Positions 44,995 to 53,050 of a stretch of 64,000 bases of DNA are shown one piece after another (positions within the stretch are counted from its first letter, which is position 1; each line of letters begins with the position of its first letter). Origin of the DNA: Gemmiger sp. An50 (GTDB lineage: Bacteria > Bacillota > Clostridia > Oscillospirales > Ruminococcaceae). The position numbers and the translations under genes were made by a program. The stretch spans positions 1 to 64,000 of the forward strand of contig NZ_NFID01000008.1 in the NCBI RefSeq assembly GCF_002161595.1, written 5' to 3'. The notes under the pieces were generated by a model, which worked only from the letters and a program-made list of their open reading frames with translations, was not told the origin of the DNA and made no database searches.

Positions 44995-46590
44995 TCAGCG
45001 GGAGACCGGGTCCGGCTGTTTGGCCTGATAGGTCCAAGGGCCTTCCGGCGTCTGGGCGGTGAAAACGGCGCACCAGTCGTACCCGTTCACGCCGGTGGGT
45101 TCCTGGGTCAGGCAAAGCTGCCAGGAGCCGTCCTCCTGCTGCCGCAGCCAGGAAACCCGGTACAAAAAGCCCACGCCGTCCAGCTGTGCGTCCTCCCAGG
45201 GCAGTGCCAGCGCCTGCCAGCTTTGCCCCTGGTCCATGCTGTAATAAAGATCCGGCCAGTTGTTTTCGCCGGAGGTCTCCACCGAGATCACCAGTGTGCC
45301 CTCGGCCCCGGCCGCCACACCGCAGATGGGGTAGTGGCCATCCACTTCGGCAGGCAATGTAAGCGCTTCAAAGCGCTCGCCGCCGGGCACGCACCGGAAC
45401 AGCTCTGTTTTGCCGCCGGTGCCCATGCTCCAATCACAGCCCGCCGCCGCATAGAGGATGCCATCCGGCGCACCGCACAGCATCCGCCGGTCCGGCTTGT
45501 GGGGATAACTGCCCATGGCCTGCTCCTGCCAGGTGATCCCGCCGTCCGGACTGTAGACGATCACAGGCAAATTCCCGCCCAGCACAAAGCCCACCGGGCC
45601 ATTCTCCTGTGGGGAGATGTACCAGCTGCTTCGGGTCACAGCGGTGCAGGTCTCAATGCATTCCGCCAGCAGGCCCTCGAACCGGCTTGGCAGGGCGTTC
45701 CAGTGCTCGCCCCAGTCCCGGGTGTAGAACAGGTGGCCCTCGTTTGTGACCCGGATGTCAGTCTGTTCGTACAACTGGGGGTTGCCCAGCCAGCGCGTCT
45801 CGTCGGCCGGAGCAAAGCAGAAGCGGGCGGTGCGGGTACCTGCCCGGTCCTCATCCTCGGCCTGGCGCACGGTGAGCATCCAGGCGGGGGAGCCGTCCGC
45901 CTTGCCGTATTGCCCCGCCTGGTACATGGCCAGATCAAAGCCCTCCGGGGCTGTTGCCATGTCCACCACAGTCTGGCCGCCCTCCGGGCGGGAAAAAGCG
46001 GTGAATTCCACCAGGAGGGGGGTTCCCAGCGCCATTTGCAGATCGTCTTGCGGCAGGGCGCGCAGCCGTTCCTCCACCAGCTCCAAACGCAGGTTGGGGT
46101 TTTCTGAGGTGTCCGCGCTGGTTCCGGCATCGCTTTCCATCAGGGTGCCCACATTGTTCACATCCTGATGAAGGCGGCCGGTGACCGCGTTCCATTCCAT
46201 CCGGTACCCCTGGAGGAACTGTCCGTCCCGGTAGGCGTACAGATCCGTCTCCATGGAAAGGGGAAGGCCATCCGTGCCCAGAGTCAGGGACAGGGAATGC
46301 AGGTTCCAGCTCAGATTCTCCGTGTCCTCCAAGCCCTGGCGCAGCCATTCCTCCAGCGCAGCGGTGAAAGGGCCGAAACCCTGCTCCATCAGATCGTAGG
46401 TCTCCAGCTCCACCCAGCGGGGCTCCGGCGTGGGGGCAGGCTGGAACTCCGGCTGGGGCGGGGCGGAAAACAGCTGTTCGATCCGCCACAGCGCCTCGCT
46501 GACCTGACCGGCAGCCCGTTCCAGCAGGGTACAGCCGGTGAGGCTGACCGCCAGCAGAAGGCAAAGTGCCGCCATCATCCATCGTTTCAT
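44995..46590 (-). CDS. Lipoprotein with sialidase-type Asp-box repeats
   Basis: 531 residues. N-terminal lipoprotein signal MKRWMMAALCLLLAVSLTGCTLLE (lipobox LTGC). The second half contains BNR/Asp-box blades: YTRDWGEHW, YSPDGGITW and YSMDQGQSW, which form beta-propellers in sialidases and in non-enzymatic surface proteins. The catalytic arginine triad of sialidases was not identified, so I do not call it a sialidase. GGAGGG precedes the ATG. Single gene; function unknown. Confidence 0.8.
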   Translation of the reverse strand: MKRWMMAALCLLLAVSLTGCTLLERAAGQVSEALWRIEQLFSAPPQPEFQPAPTPEPRWVELETYDLMEQGFGPFTAALEEWLRQGLEDTENLSWNLHSLSLTLGTDGLPLSMETDLYAYRDGQFLQGYRMEWNAVTGRLHQDVNNVGTLMESDAGTSADTSENPNLRLELVEERLRALPQDDLQMALGTPLLVEFTAFSRPEGGQTVVDMATAPEGFDLAMYQAGQYGKADGSPAWMLTVRQAEDEDRAGTRTARFCFAPADETRWLGNPQLYEQTDIRVTNEGHLFYTRDWGEHWNALPSRFEGLLAECIETCTAVTRSSWYISPQENGPVGFVLGGNLPVIVYSPDGGITWQEQAMGSYPHKPDRRMLCGAPDGILYAAAGCDWSMGTGGKTELFRCVPGGERFEALTLPAEVDGHYPICGVAAGAEGTLVISVETSGENNWPDLYYSMDQGQSWQALALPWEDAQLDGVGFLYRVSWLRQQEDGSWQLCLTQEPTGVNGYDWCAVFTAQTPEGPWTYQAKQPDPVSR

Positions 46591-46685
46591 CCCTTGTATC
46601 CCTCCTATTGCCGTAATTGTTCGCCTTTATGATACCGCGCAGCTGCCCGCCCCGGCAAGCCCCGGGCAAGTTAGCGAAACAAAAA

Positions 46686-46717
46686 GCCGGATGCACGCTT
46701 TACGGCGTGCATCCGGC
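46686..46717. terminator. Bidirectional terminator hairpin
   Basis: GCCGGATGCACGC and GCGTGCATCCGGC: 13-bp perfect arms, 6-base loop, T-rich on both sides (TTTTTG to the minus side; ATTTTTTG beyond the plus side). Confidence 0.85.
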
Positions 46718-46721
46718 CTGA

Positions 46722-46848
46722 TTATTTTTTGTATGCCGTATCCAGTTTCCGGTCGAGTCCGTTAAATGGGTGCTGGCGTACCTCGCTGAGGAAAGCCCGG
46801 TGCATACCCGTTTGCGTACCGCCCCCGGCTGACGGTCGAGTCGTTAAA
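46722..46848 (-). repeat. Spacer after asnS with a repeated 14-mer and a peptide-like remnant
   Basis: CGGTCGAGTCCGTTAAA (about 46751-46767) and CGGTCGAGTCGTTAAA (about 46833-46848) are near-identical direct repeats 82 bp apart; the second spans the asnS stop codon. Between them the minus strand reads GMHRAFLSEVRQHPFNGL and ends DTAYKK before a TAA at 46722, which looks like coding sequence though no ribosome binding site is present. It may be a repeat-family element or a duplicated gene end. Confidence 0.4.
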
Positions 46849-48229
46849 AACCGCCGGCGGTGCGGGGGAAGGGCAGAACGTCGCGGATGTTGGGGATACC
46901 GGTCAAGTACATGATCAGGCGCTCGAAGCCCAGACCGTAACCGGCATGCTTGGCGCTGCCGAAACGGCGCAGATCCATGTACCAGGTGTAATCGGTGCAA
47001 TCCATGCCCAGCTCTTCCATGCGGGCCTTCAGCAGCTCGTAGCGCTCCTCACGCTGGCTGCCGCCGATCAGCTCGCCCACACCGGGCACCAGCATATCGG
47101 CCGCAGCAACGGTCTTGCCGTCCTCGTTCTGGCGCATGTAGAAGCTCTTGATCTCCTTGGGATAATCGGTCACGAACACCGGCTTCTTGAAGATCTGCTC
47201 GGTGAGGTACCGCTCGTGCTCGGTCTGCAGGTCCACGCCCCATTCCACCTTGTACTGGAACTGGTCGTTGTGCTCCTTGAGCAGCTCCACCGCGTCGGTG
47301 TAGCTGACCCGGGCAAACTCAGCGTTCACCAGAGCGTTCAGGCGCTCCAGCAGACCTTTGTCGAAGAACTGGTTGAAGAATGCCATCTCGTCCGGGCAGT
47401 GCTCCAGCACATAGCCGATCACATACTTCACCATGGCCTCGGCGTTGTCCATGTAATCGGTCAGGTCCGCGAAGGCCAGCTCCGGCTCGATCATCCAGAA
47501 CTCGGCGGCGTGACGGGGAGTGTTGGAATTCTCGGCGCGGAAGGTGGGGCCGAAGGTGTAGATCTTACCGAAAGCCAGCGCCATGGCCTCGCCCTCCAGC
47601 TGACCGGACACGGTCAGGTTGGTGCTGCGGCCGAAGAAATCCTGGCTGAAATCCACATTGCCGTCCTCGGTGCGGGGCAGGTTGTTCAGGTCCAGGGTGG
47701 TCACGCGGAACATCTCGCCCGCGCCCTCACAGTCGGAACCGGTGATCAGCGGGGTGTGCACATACACAAAGCCGTTCTCCTGGAAGAACTTGTGGATGGC
47801 GTAGGCTGCGGTGCTGCGCACACGGAAGGCCGCCGCGAAGGTGTTGGTGCGGGGGCGCAGATGAGGCATGGTGCGCAGGAACTCCACGCTGTGGCGCTTT
47901 TTCTGCAGGGGATAATCGGAGGGGCATACGTCCAGCAGCTCCACGCTGTCGGCGTTGATCTCCAGGGGCTGCTTGGCGCCGGGGGTCAGAACCACACGGC
48001 CCACGATCTGCATGCTGGTACCCACGCCGGCCTTGGCCACGTCCTTGTAGTTTTCCAGCTTGGCAGCCTCGAACACGATCTGCAGGTTCTTGAAGCAGGT
48101 ACCGTCGCTCAGCTCGATGAAGCCGATGTTCTTGGAATCCCGCACGGTCTTGGCCCAGCCGCACACGGTCACGGTGGTGCCGTCCGCCGGGGGCGCGCTG
48201 AACAGCGCCTTGATGTCGATGCGTTTCAT
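46844..48229 (-). CDS. asnS: Asparaginyl-tRNA synthetase
   Basis: 461 residues, typical of AsnRS. N-terminal OB-fold anticodon-binding domain (about 1-110, [25 protein letters not shown]). Class II motifs: motif 2 [22 protein letters not shown] and motif 3 [15 protein letters not shown]. It charges tRNA-Asn. AAAGGAG precedes the ATG. Expression is controlled by a T-box leader, so uncharged tRNA-Asn is the inducer. Confidence 0.98.
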   Translation of the reverse strand: MKRIDIKALFSAPPADGTTVTVCGWAKTVRDSKNIGFIELSDGTCFKNLQIVFEAAKLENYKDVAKAGVGTSMQIVGRVVLTPGAKQPLEINADSVELLDVCPSDYPLQKKRHSVEFLRTMPHLRPRTNTFAAAFRVRSTAAYAIHKFFQENGFVYVHTPLITGSDCEGAGEMFRVTTLDLNNLPRTEDGNVDFSQDFFGRSTNLTVSGQLEGEAMALAFGKIYTFGPTFRAENSNTPRHAAEFWMIEPELAFADLTDYMDNAEAMVKYVIGYVLEHCPDEMAFFNQFFDKGLLERLNALVNAEFARVSYTDAVELLKEHNDQFQYKVEWGVDLQTEHERYLTEQIFKKPVFVTDYPKEIKSFYMRQNEDGKTVAAADMLVPGVGELIGGSQREERYELLKARMEELGMDCTDYTWYMDLRRFGSAKHAGYGLGFERLIMYLTGIPNIRDVLPFPRTAGGF

Positions 48230-48244
48230 GTTTTCTCTCCTTTA

Positions 48245-48545
48245 ACAATGAAAAATCCGGCAGCGATCCCGTCCTTTTCTTAGGACGAATCGCTGCCGGA
48301 TCCGCGGTGCCACCTAACTTGCCGCCCTGTGCGGCCACTTTTCACGCTCAAAGATAAGCGCTGCGGCTTAACGCGCCGCCCACGGCTCACCCTACTGACC
48401 GTTGCCCGGCCAAAATCCGGCGGGCAGGCGTTGGGGCTGCAGCTCCAAAGGGTTCGTTCGGCGGGTCTTGTGCGCGCGGCTTGCACCATCCCGCGCTCGC
48501 TGGGGCCAAGGCTCCCGCTTACTTTTCTTTTTCTCAGCCATTGTA
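48245..48545 (-). promoter_or_regulatory. T-box leader of asnS
   Basis: The T-box sequence AGGTGGCACCGCGG lies at 48315-48302 on the minus strand, followed by a strong terminator hairpin (about 48299-48254, CGGCAGCGAT.../...ATCGCTGCCG) with ATTTTTC. Stem I features GGATGGTGCAAGCC lie about 200 nt upstream, and two AAC (Asn) triplets occur in GAACGAACCC ahead of TTTGGAGCTGC, where the specifier codon should be. Complete leader of about 300 nt. Confidence 0.93.
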
Positions 48546-48551
48546 CTTGGT

Positions 48552-48580
48552 ATTTTACCCCCGCCGGGCGGGTTTGTCAA
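48552..48580 (-). promoter_or_regulatory. Promoter of asnS
   Basis: Minus-strand TTGACA (48580-48575), exactly 17 bp, TAAAAT (48557-48552). Confidence 0.85.
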
Positions 48581-48593
48581 CGGCCAAACGCGC

Positions 48594-49745
48594 CTATTGC
48601 CCGCCGAACAGCGCCGCCAGCGCCTGCCCCACCAGTCGGCCGGAATATTTGGCCTGCTCCAGGGTGTTGCCGTGGCTGCCGATTTCAATGAGCAGGCTGC
48701 CGGTGGTCAGGTCCTGGTTGTAATACCGGTAATCAAACAGCACCGGGCGGGTCAGGCCCGGGTACCGGCTCTCCATGGCGTTTTCCCAGGCGGCGGCAAA
48801 GGCCAGATTCTGCCGGAAGTTGGGCAGGTTTCCGCCGTTGTCCGCCCCGCAGATGATCATGACCTGGGCGGCGGTCTGGCCGTCGATCTCGGCCACTGCG
48901 CTCACCCGCTGGCCGCTGGCAGGCTCGATGGCATCCCGGTGCACATCCAGCACCACCTTGATGCTGGGATACTGTTCCAGATAAGCCCGCACCGTCTCGT
49001 TGCTGCGCTCGTAGCTGCCGTTGTAGCTGGGATAATCGTGAAGGGTAGTGTCGTGCAGGGTCACGATGCCCGCCGCGTTCAGTTGATTCGCGATCTCCTC
49101 GCCCACCGCCGTCATATTCACCGACAGGTCGGTGCTTCGGCAGGTGAAGCTCGGGTCGTACCAGTCCTTTTCCTCCAGCTCGTAGGTCTCGGTGGCGTGG
49201 GTGTGCATGATCAGCACCTGAGGCTCGCTGCTGCCCGGCTCGATGGAGAAGGGCAGCCCCTGGGACGCGGCCTGAGCCACCTGAGAAGCGGAAAGACTGG
49301 TACAGTTTTTAATGGTGCCCGCCCCGCAGGGGATGTAGAGCCCACCCTCGCCCTGTTCGTAGTGCTCGGTCACGATCTGCCCGGCGTTTTCCGGCCGGGG
49401 CTGGGGCTGCGCGGTGGGCTCCGGCACCGGTTCCTCGCTGACAGCGGGCGGCGGCTCGGATGCTGCGGCCTGTTCCGGCGCGGCACTCGCAGCCGCCGGG
49501 GCAGGGGTGGGCTGCGGGGATGGCGCGGCCTCGGCAGCGGCAGGCTGGGCGGGCGGATCCTCCTGAGCCAGCTGACGCACCGCCTCCAGTGCCGCCGCCG
49601 GGTCCGCCAGGGCAGCGCCCGCCACCGTAAGGCTTGCGGTCACGCTGGGCGGGCCCAGCTGTTCCGCGGCGTTCCAGGCCAGCATTCCCACGCCTGCCGC
49701 CAGTGCTCCCGCGCCCAACCGGCGCAGCCAGCTTGATCGGCCCAT
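48594..49745 (-). CDS. spoIIP: Stage II sporulation protein P
   Basis: 383 residues. SpoIIP is an amidase/endopeptidase which, with SpoIID and SpoIIM, thins septal peptidoglycan during engulfment. One N-terminal membrane helix (LGAGALAAGVGMLAW), an Ala/Pro-rich linker (about 60-115), then the hydrolase domain: VLIMHTHATETY (zinc His), VVLDVHRDAI, and LIEIGSHGNTLEQAKYS near the C-terminus. It follows gpr, the same order as in Bacillus. Confidence 0.95.
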   Translation of the reverse strand: MGRSSWLRRLGAGALAAGVGMLAWNAAEQLGPPSVTASLTVAGAALADPAAALEAVRQLAQEDPPAQPAAAEAAPSPQPTPAPAAASAAPEQAAASEPPPAVSEEPVPEPTAQPQPRPENAGQIVTEHYEQGEGGLYIPCGAGTIKNCTSLSASQVAQAASQGLPFSIEPGSSEPQVLIMHTHATETYELEEKDWYDPSFTCRSTDLSVNMTAVGEEIANQLNAAGIVTLHDTTLHDYPSYNGSYERSNETVRAYLEQYPSIKVVLDVHRDAIEPASGQRVSAVAEIDGQTAAQVMIICGADNGGNLPNFRQNLAFAAAWENAMESRYPGLTRPVLFDYRYYNQDLTTGSLLIEIGSHGNTLEQAKYSGRLVGQALAALFGGQ

Positions 49746-49817
49746 TCCGCCGCCCCCTTTCCTTTTTGAGTCCTGCTCAAAGCATATGCGCCCGGGCGGG
49801 CGGGTTATTCCTTTCGC

Positions 49818-50624
49818 TTAATTGGCAAGATAGCACAGCTCGGCAATGCTCATCGAAGGCTGCAAAGCCTTGTTGATGGCGGCGCTGAGCAGCTCGGAGC
49901 CGCTGCGGATGACCCCATCCAGCTGGCGGCAGGTGAGGATGAGCCCTTTGCCCTCCTCCATGCACTCGTCCGCCTCCATTAAGGTGGGCACCCCCACTGC
50001 CAGCACCGGCACTCCCAGCATGGCCCGGGTGATGCAGCGGCCGGAATCCGGCCGGGTAGGGGAAAGGCCGGTGTCGCTGATCTGGATGGTACGCCCCAGC
50101 CGGGCCGGGTCGGAGGTGCACAGGCTGTCCACACAGAGGATGGCGGCGGGCTTCAGGGTGCGCACCAGCCCCGCCAGCAGCTGGGCCAGTGGAATGCCGG
50201 TGGCGCCGGAGGCCCCCGGGCTTACGCAGACAACCTCCCGCAAGCCCAGGCCGTCCGCTCTTGCGTCCGCGGCCAGGCCTCGGGTCACCAGAACGCCCGC
50301 GGCGGTGCGGGGGCCCAGCGCGTCCACCGTGACCCGGCGGTTGCCCACTCCCACCACCAGCACCAGCCCTGTGGCGGGCAGCATGGCTCGCAGCTCGGTT
50401 GCCGCCGCGCTGATCAATCGCTCGTCCCGCTTGTCCAGTGCGGCCAGGCTGGGGGTCTCCAGGGTGGAATACCGCCCCGCCGGGCGGGCCAGCCCCTGCC
50501 GGGTGATCTGCACCCGGGTCAGCCGGATGGGCCCGCTGCTGGCGGTGCGCACCTGCACCCCGGGGGGCACCGTGCCCTTGCCTGGACGAAACAGCTCGTC
50601 GGCCATGTCGGTGTATATGTTCAT
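49818..50624 (-). CDS. gpr: Spore germination protease GPR
   Basis: 268 residues, shorter than the 320-370 residues of many GPR proteins. It degrades the small acid-soluble proteins on spore DNA at germination. Recognisable blocks: GVQVRTASSGPIRLTRVQI, YSTLETPSL, VVGVGNRRVTVDALGPR, LCVDSLCTSDPARLGRTIQISDTGLSPT and GVPVLAVGVPTL. AAAGGAGG precedes the ATG. The gene is divergent from rpsT, as in Bacillus. Confidence 0.92.
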   Translation of the reverse strand: MNIYTDMADELFRPGKGTVPPGVQVRTASSGPIRLTRVQITRQGLARPAGRYSTLETPSLAALDKRDERLISAAATELRAMLPATGLVLVVGVGNRRVTVDALGPRTAAGVLVTRGLAADARADGLGLREVVCVSPGASGATGIPLAQLLAGLVRTLKPAAILCVDSLCTSDPARLGRTIQISDTGLSPTRPDSGRCITRAMLGVPVLAVGVPTLMEADECMEEGKGLILTCRQLDGVIRSGSELLSAAINKALQPSMSIAELCYLAN

Positions 50625-50737
50625 GCTCTTTCCTCCTTTTTTCGGCCGCGGAGGGAAAATTATGCCCGCGGCGGGTCTTTTTTCAGTGTTGGCCGCCGGA
50701 TTTCAAAAAATTCTCCGAAAAAAGTATGAAAAAAGGC

Positions 50738-50766
50738 TTGCAACACCCGCTCAAATGTGATATTAT
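50738..50766 (+). promoter_or_regulatory. Promoter of rpsT
   Basis: TTGCAA (50738-50743), 17-bp spacer, TATTAT (50761-50766), about 37 bases before the start codon. Confidence 0.65.
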
Positions 50767-50803
50767 AAATTGCACTGTTATGGGTGACAAGGAGGTGGTA
50801 CGA

Positions 50804-51067
50804 ATGCCTAACATTAAATCGCAGAAGGATCGTGTCGTTCAGTCCAAGAAGGAAGCCCTTCACAACAAGGCGATTAAGTCCAACCTGAAAACAGTCGTGA
50901 AGAAGGCAGACGCTGCCATCGCTGCGAATGCAGCTGATAAGGAAGCCGTCGTTGTTGCTGCTATCTCCGCTATTGATAAGGCTAAGAGCAAGGGTGTACT
51001 GCACAAGAACACCGCTTCCCGCAAGATCAGCCGTATGGCGAAGCGCGCTAACAAGGCGAATGCTTGA
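50804..51067 (+). CDS. rpsT: 30S ribosomal protein S20
   Basis: 87 residues, normal for S20. MPNIKSQKDRVVQSKKEALHNKAIKSNLKTVVKKA and the C-terminal KGVLHKNTASRKISRMAKRAN are characteristic of this 16S rRNA-binding protein. ATG at 50804 follows AAGGAGGTGG. Codon use is A/T-richer than neighbours, as usual for highly expressed genes. Confidence 0.98.
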   Translation: MPNIKSQKDRVVQSKKEALHNKAIKSNLKTVVKKADAAIAANAADKEAVVVAAISAIDKAKSKGVLHKNTASRKISRMAKRANKANA

Positions 51068-51082
51068 TTTTCGACAAAACAG

Positions 51083-51112
51083 AAGGGCCAGCTCATTTTG
51101 AGCGGGCCTTTT
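51083..51112 (+). terminator. Terminator of rpsT
   Basis: AAGGGCCAGCTC/GAGCGGGCCTT stem with one mismatch followed by TTGTTTTTG. Confidence 0.75.
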
Positions 51113-51133
51113 GTTTTTGCCTTTTTGCAAATA

Positions 51134-51171
51134 ACACGCCCGCAGGATTCCCTGCGGGCGTGTTTTGTTGT
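51134..51171. terminator. Second, bidirectional terminator
   Basis: ACACGCCCGCAGG/CCTGCGGGCGTGT stem followed by TTTGTTGTT on the plus strand; also serves the converging LRR gene. Confidence 0.85.
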
Positions 51172-51187
51172 TACAGAGGTTCAGCGG

Positions 51188-52900
51188 TCAGTTCCGGGGG
51201 CCGCTCTCTTCCTGATTTTCCTCCTGTTCCTGCGCCAGTGCACGGCGTATGGCGAACACAGCGGCCATGATCAGAAGGATCAGCAGCACGAGCAGCAGCC
51301 ACCAGGTCCAGCCTTTTTCCTGCTTTTCCGTGTCCGGCACAGGTTCCGGTGTGGCGGTCGGGTTTTGCTCCGGCGCCGGCGATGCGGTTGGCTGTGCGGT
51401 AGGCTGCGCGGTGGGGGATGCCGTGGGCGACGGGGAGGGAGATGTTCCGCCTCCATTCGACGGGGTGGACGGCGGCTGCGCCGTGGGCGGAAGAACCGGC
51501 ACCGCAGTGGGGTTTAATGGCACTGCAGGCTTTGGTGCGGCCGTGGGTTCCGGCGTAGCTGCAGGCATCGGTGTAGCCGTGGGCTTCGGCGTAGCCGTGG
51601 GTTCCGGCGTAGCCGTAGGTTTTGGCGTAGCTGTGGGCGTCGGGGTGGCCGTGGGCTTTGGCGTAGCCGTGGGTTCCGGCGTGGCTGTAGGCATCGGCGT
51701 GGCTGTGGGCTTCGGTGTAGCCGTGGGCTTCGGCGTAGCCGTAGGTTCCGGTGTGGCCGTGGGCGTCGGCGTAGCCGTGGGTTCCGGCGTGGCTGTGGGC
51801 ATCGGCGTGGCTGTGGGTTCCGGTGTAGCTGTAGGCAGGGGCGCTCCGGTCCAGTCGAATTGCAGGTGAGCGGTCAGTGTGATCCCTTCCTCGGTGTACA
51901 CATAGTCCACCGTGCCTCCGGACGTGATCTCGTACAGTTCGCCGTCCTCCAGCCGGGCGCCGGTCATCCCGCTGATCTCCTCCGGCTGCAGGGGGATCCC
52001 CAGTCCGGCAAGGGCGTAATGGTCGGCCCCTGCGGGCAGGTGGACCGCCACCGGCCGCTGTCCGCTCAGGTCTGTTGTGGGCGAAGCTTTGCCCATCTCA
52101 ATGCCCAGCAGCCGGTTTTCTCCGGCCAGCAGGTCAATGACCTGTGGATTTCCGCTCAGGTCCAGAAAGGTGAACTCATTGTGCTCCAGGCCCACTGTTT
52201 GCAGGTTGGGCAGGCCGCTCAGGTCGATCTCGGTCATGGGGGTGTAGCCCACCCACAGGTAGATCATGGCCTCATTCTCCCCCAGCTCCAGACGGGTCAG
52301 CGGCCCGCCCAGATAGGTGAAATATTCCAGGTTTTGGTTGCCGCTCAGGTCCAGCTCCTGAATAAGATTGTCTCCGCAGGCAAGGTCGCTCAGCGCCGGG
52401 TTCGCGCTCACGTCCAGGCTTGTCAAACGGTTGGCATGGCAGTGCAGAATCCGAAGCTCCGGCGCGCCGGACGTATCCAGCTCGCTCAGGCTGTTATCGT
52501 TGCAGAAGAGCGTTTGCAGCTTGGGGGCCAGCGCCAGATCCAGGGACGTGAGCGCGTTGTTGTTGCAGTTCAGATATTCCAGGTTCGGAAACTGTTCCAG
52601 CCCCTGCAGGGACGCGATGCCCCGGTTGCGAATGTCCATACGAACCACCTGCTCCCGCTCCGCAACGGACAGACTTCCGCTGGCATCGGCATCCAGGCCG
52701 CTCACGTAATTCAAAAATGCCGGGTCCGGGAAAACCGAAGCCTCCAGCGGCACCTCGCCCGACACTGCGGGAAGAGACGATGCGCTGGCGGCCGGCGGCG
52801 CTTCACCGTCCGCCGCTCCGGCGGGGACGGCCAGCATTGCCGCCGCCAGGACCAGTGCCGCGATTTGGCGGTAAATTTTGGTTGTTGGAAAACCCTTCAT
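51188..52900 (-). CDS. Leucine-rich repeat surface protein with Pro-rich tandem repeats
   Basis: 570 residues from the ATG at 52900 (GAGG upstream). Signal peptide (about 1-30), a DADASGSLSVAE stretch resembling a calcium-binding/dockerin loop (about 70-81), about eight LRR units (about 95-265; FPNLEYLNCNNNALTSLDL, PELRILHCHANRLTSLDV), a small domain to 350, then about 120 residues of TATPEP/TATPKP/TATPMP repeats, a Ser/Pro-rich stretch, a membrane helix (WWLLLVLLILLIMAAVFAI) and a charged tail. No sortase motif, so it is membrane-anchored. The Pro-rich part should act as a spacer across the wall. Binding partner unknown. Confidence 0.88.
   Translation of the reverse strand: MKGFPTTKIYRQIAALVLAAAMLAVPAGAADGEAPPAASASSLPAVSGEVPLEASVFPDPAFLNYVSGLDADASGSLSVAEREQVVRMDIRNRGIASLQGLEQFPNLEYLNCNNNALTSLDLALAPKLQTLFCNDNSLSELDTSGAPELRILHCHANRLTSLDVSANPALSDLACGDNLIQELDLSGNQNLEYFTYLGGPLTRLELGENEAMIYLWVGYTPMTEIDLSGLPNLQTVGLEHNEFTFLDLSGNPQVIDLLAGENRLLGIEMGKASPTTDLSGQRPVAVHLPAGADHYALAGLGIPLQPEEISGMTGARLEDGELYEITSGGTVDYVYTEEGITLTAHLQFDWTGAPLPTATPEPTATPMPTATPEPTATPTPTATPEPTATPKPTATPKPTATPMPTATPEPTATPKPTATPTPTATPKPTATPEPTATPKPTATPMPAATPEPTAAPKPAVPLNPTAVPVLPPTAQPPSTPSNGGGTSPSPSPTASPTAQPTAQPTASPAPEQNPTATPEPVPDTEKQEKGWTWWLLLVLLILLIMAAVFAIRRALAQEQEENQEESGPRN
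51510..51840 (-). repeat. Tandem repeat encoding TATPxP units
   Basis: About 18-base units (consensus GTAGCCGTGGGTTCCGGC on the plus strand) repeated about eighteen times with small changes. Entirely in frame with the LRR gene; multiples of 3, so length changes would keep the frame. Confidence 0.9.
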
Positions 52901-52998
52901 AGAGTACCTCGCTTCCAGAATCAGAACAGGATGGTTTACATCTTTCATCCTACGCTCTTTTCCCTCTGAAAGCGGTTGTCTGCCCAACCGTGGCAGCA

Positions 52999-53037
52999 AA
53001 AAGGGCCATCCCCGAAAATACCGGGGATGGCCCTTTT
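52999..53037. terminator. Terminator after the Na/phosphate symporter gene
   Basis: AAAAGGGCCATCCCCG/CGGGGATGGCCCTTTT stem; U-rich on both strands. Confidence 0.9.
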
Positions 53038-53050
53038 GTTGTTGTCTTGT

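Noticed and set aside
44995-46590. Calling the Asp-box lipoprotein a sialidase
   Set aside because: Asp-boxes occur in many non-enzymatic propellers; the catalytic Arg triad, Tyr/Glu pair and FRIP motif were not found.
46785-46802. GAGGAAAGCCCGG resembles the conserved GAGGAAAGTCCGG of RNase P RNA
   Set aside because: The surrounding 130 bases are far too short and lack the other conserved RNase P regions; it is part of the spacer after asnS.
50625-50700. Sigma-G-like promoter (CATAATT) upstream of gpr
   Set aside because: The only -35-like pentamer is at about 15 bp instead of 17-18 bp, so the match is too weak to list.
51510-51840. Regular short repeats that could suggest a CRISPR array
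   Set aside because: Units are contiguous with no unique spacers, and they encode an in-frame Pro-rich stalk. No cas genes are present.
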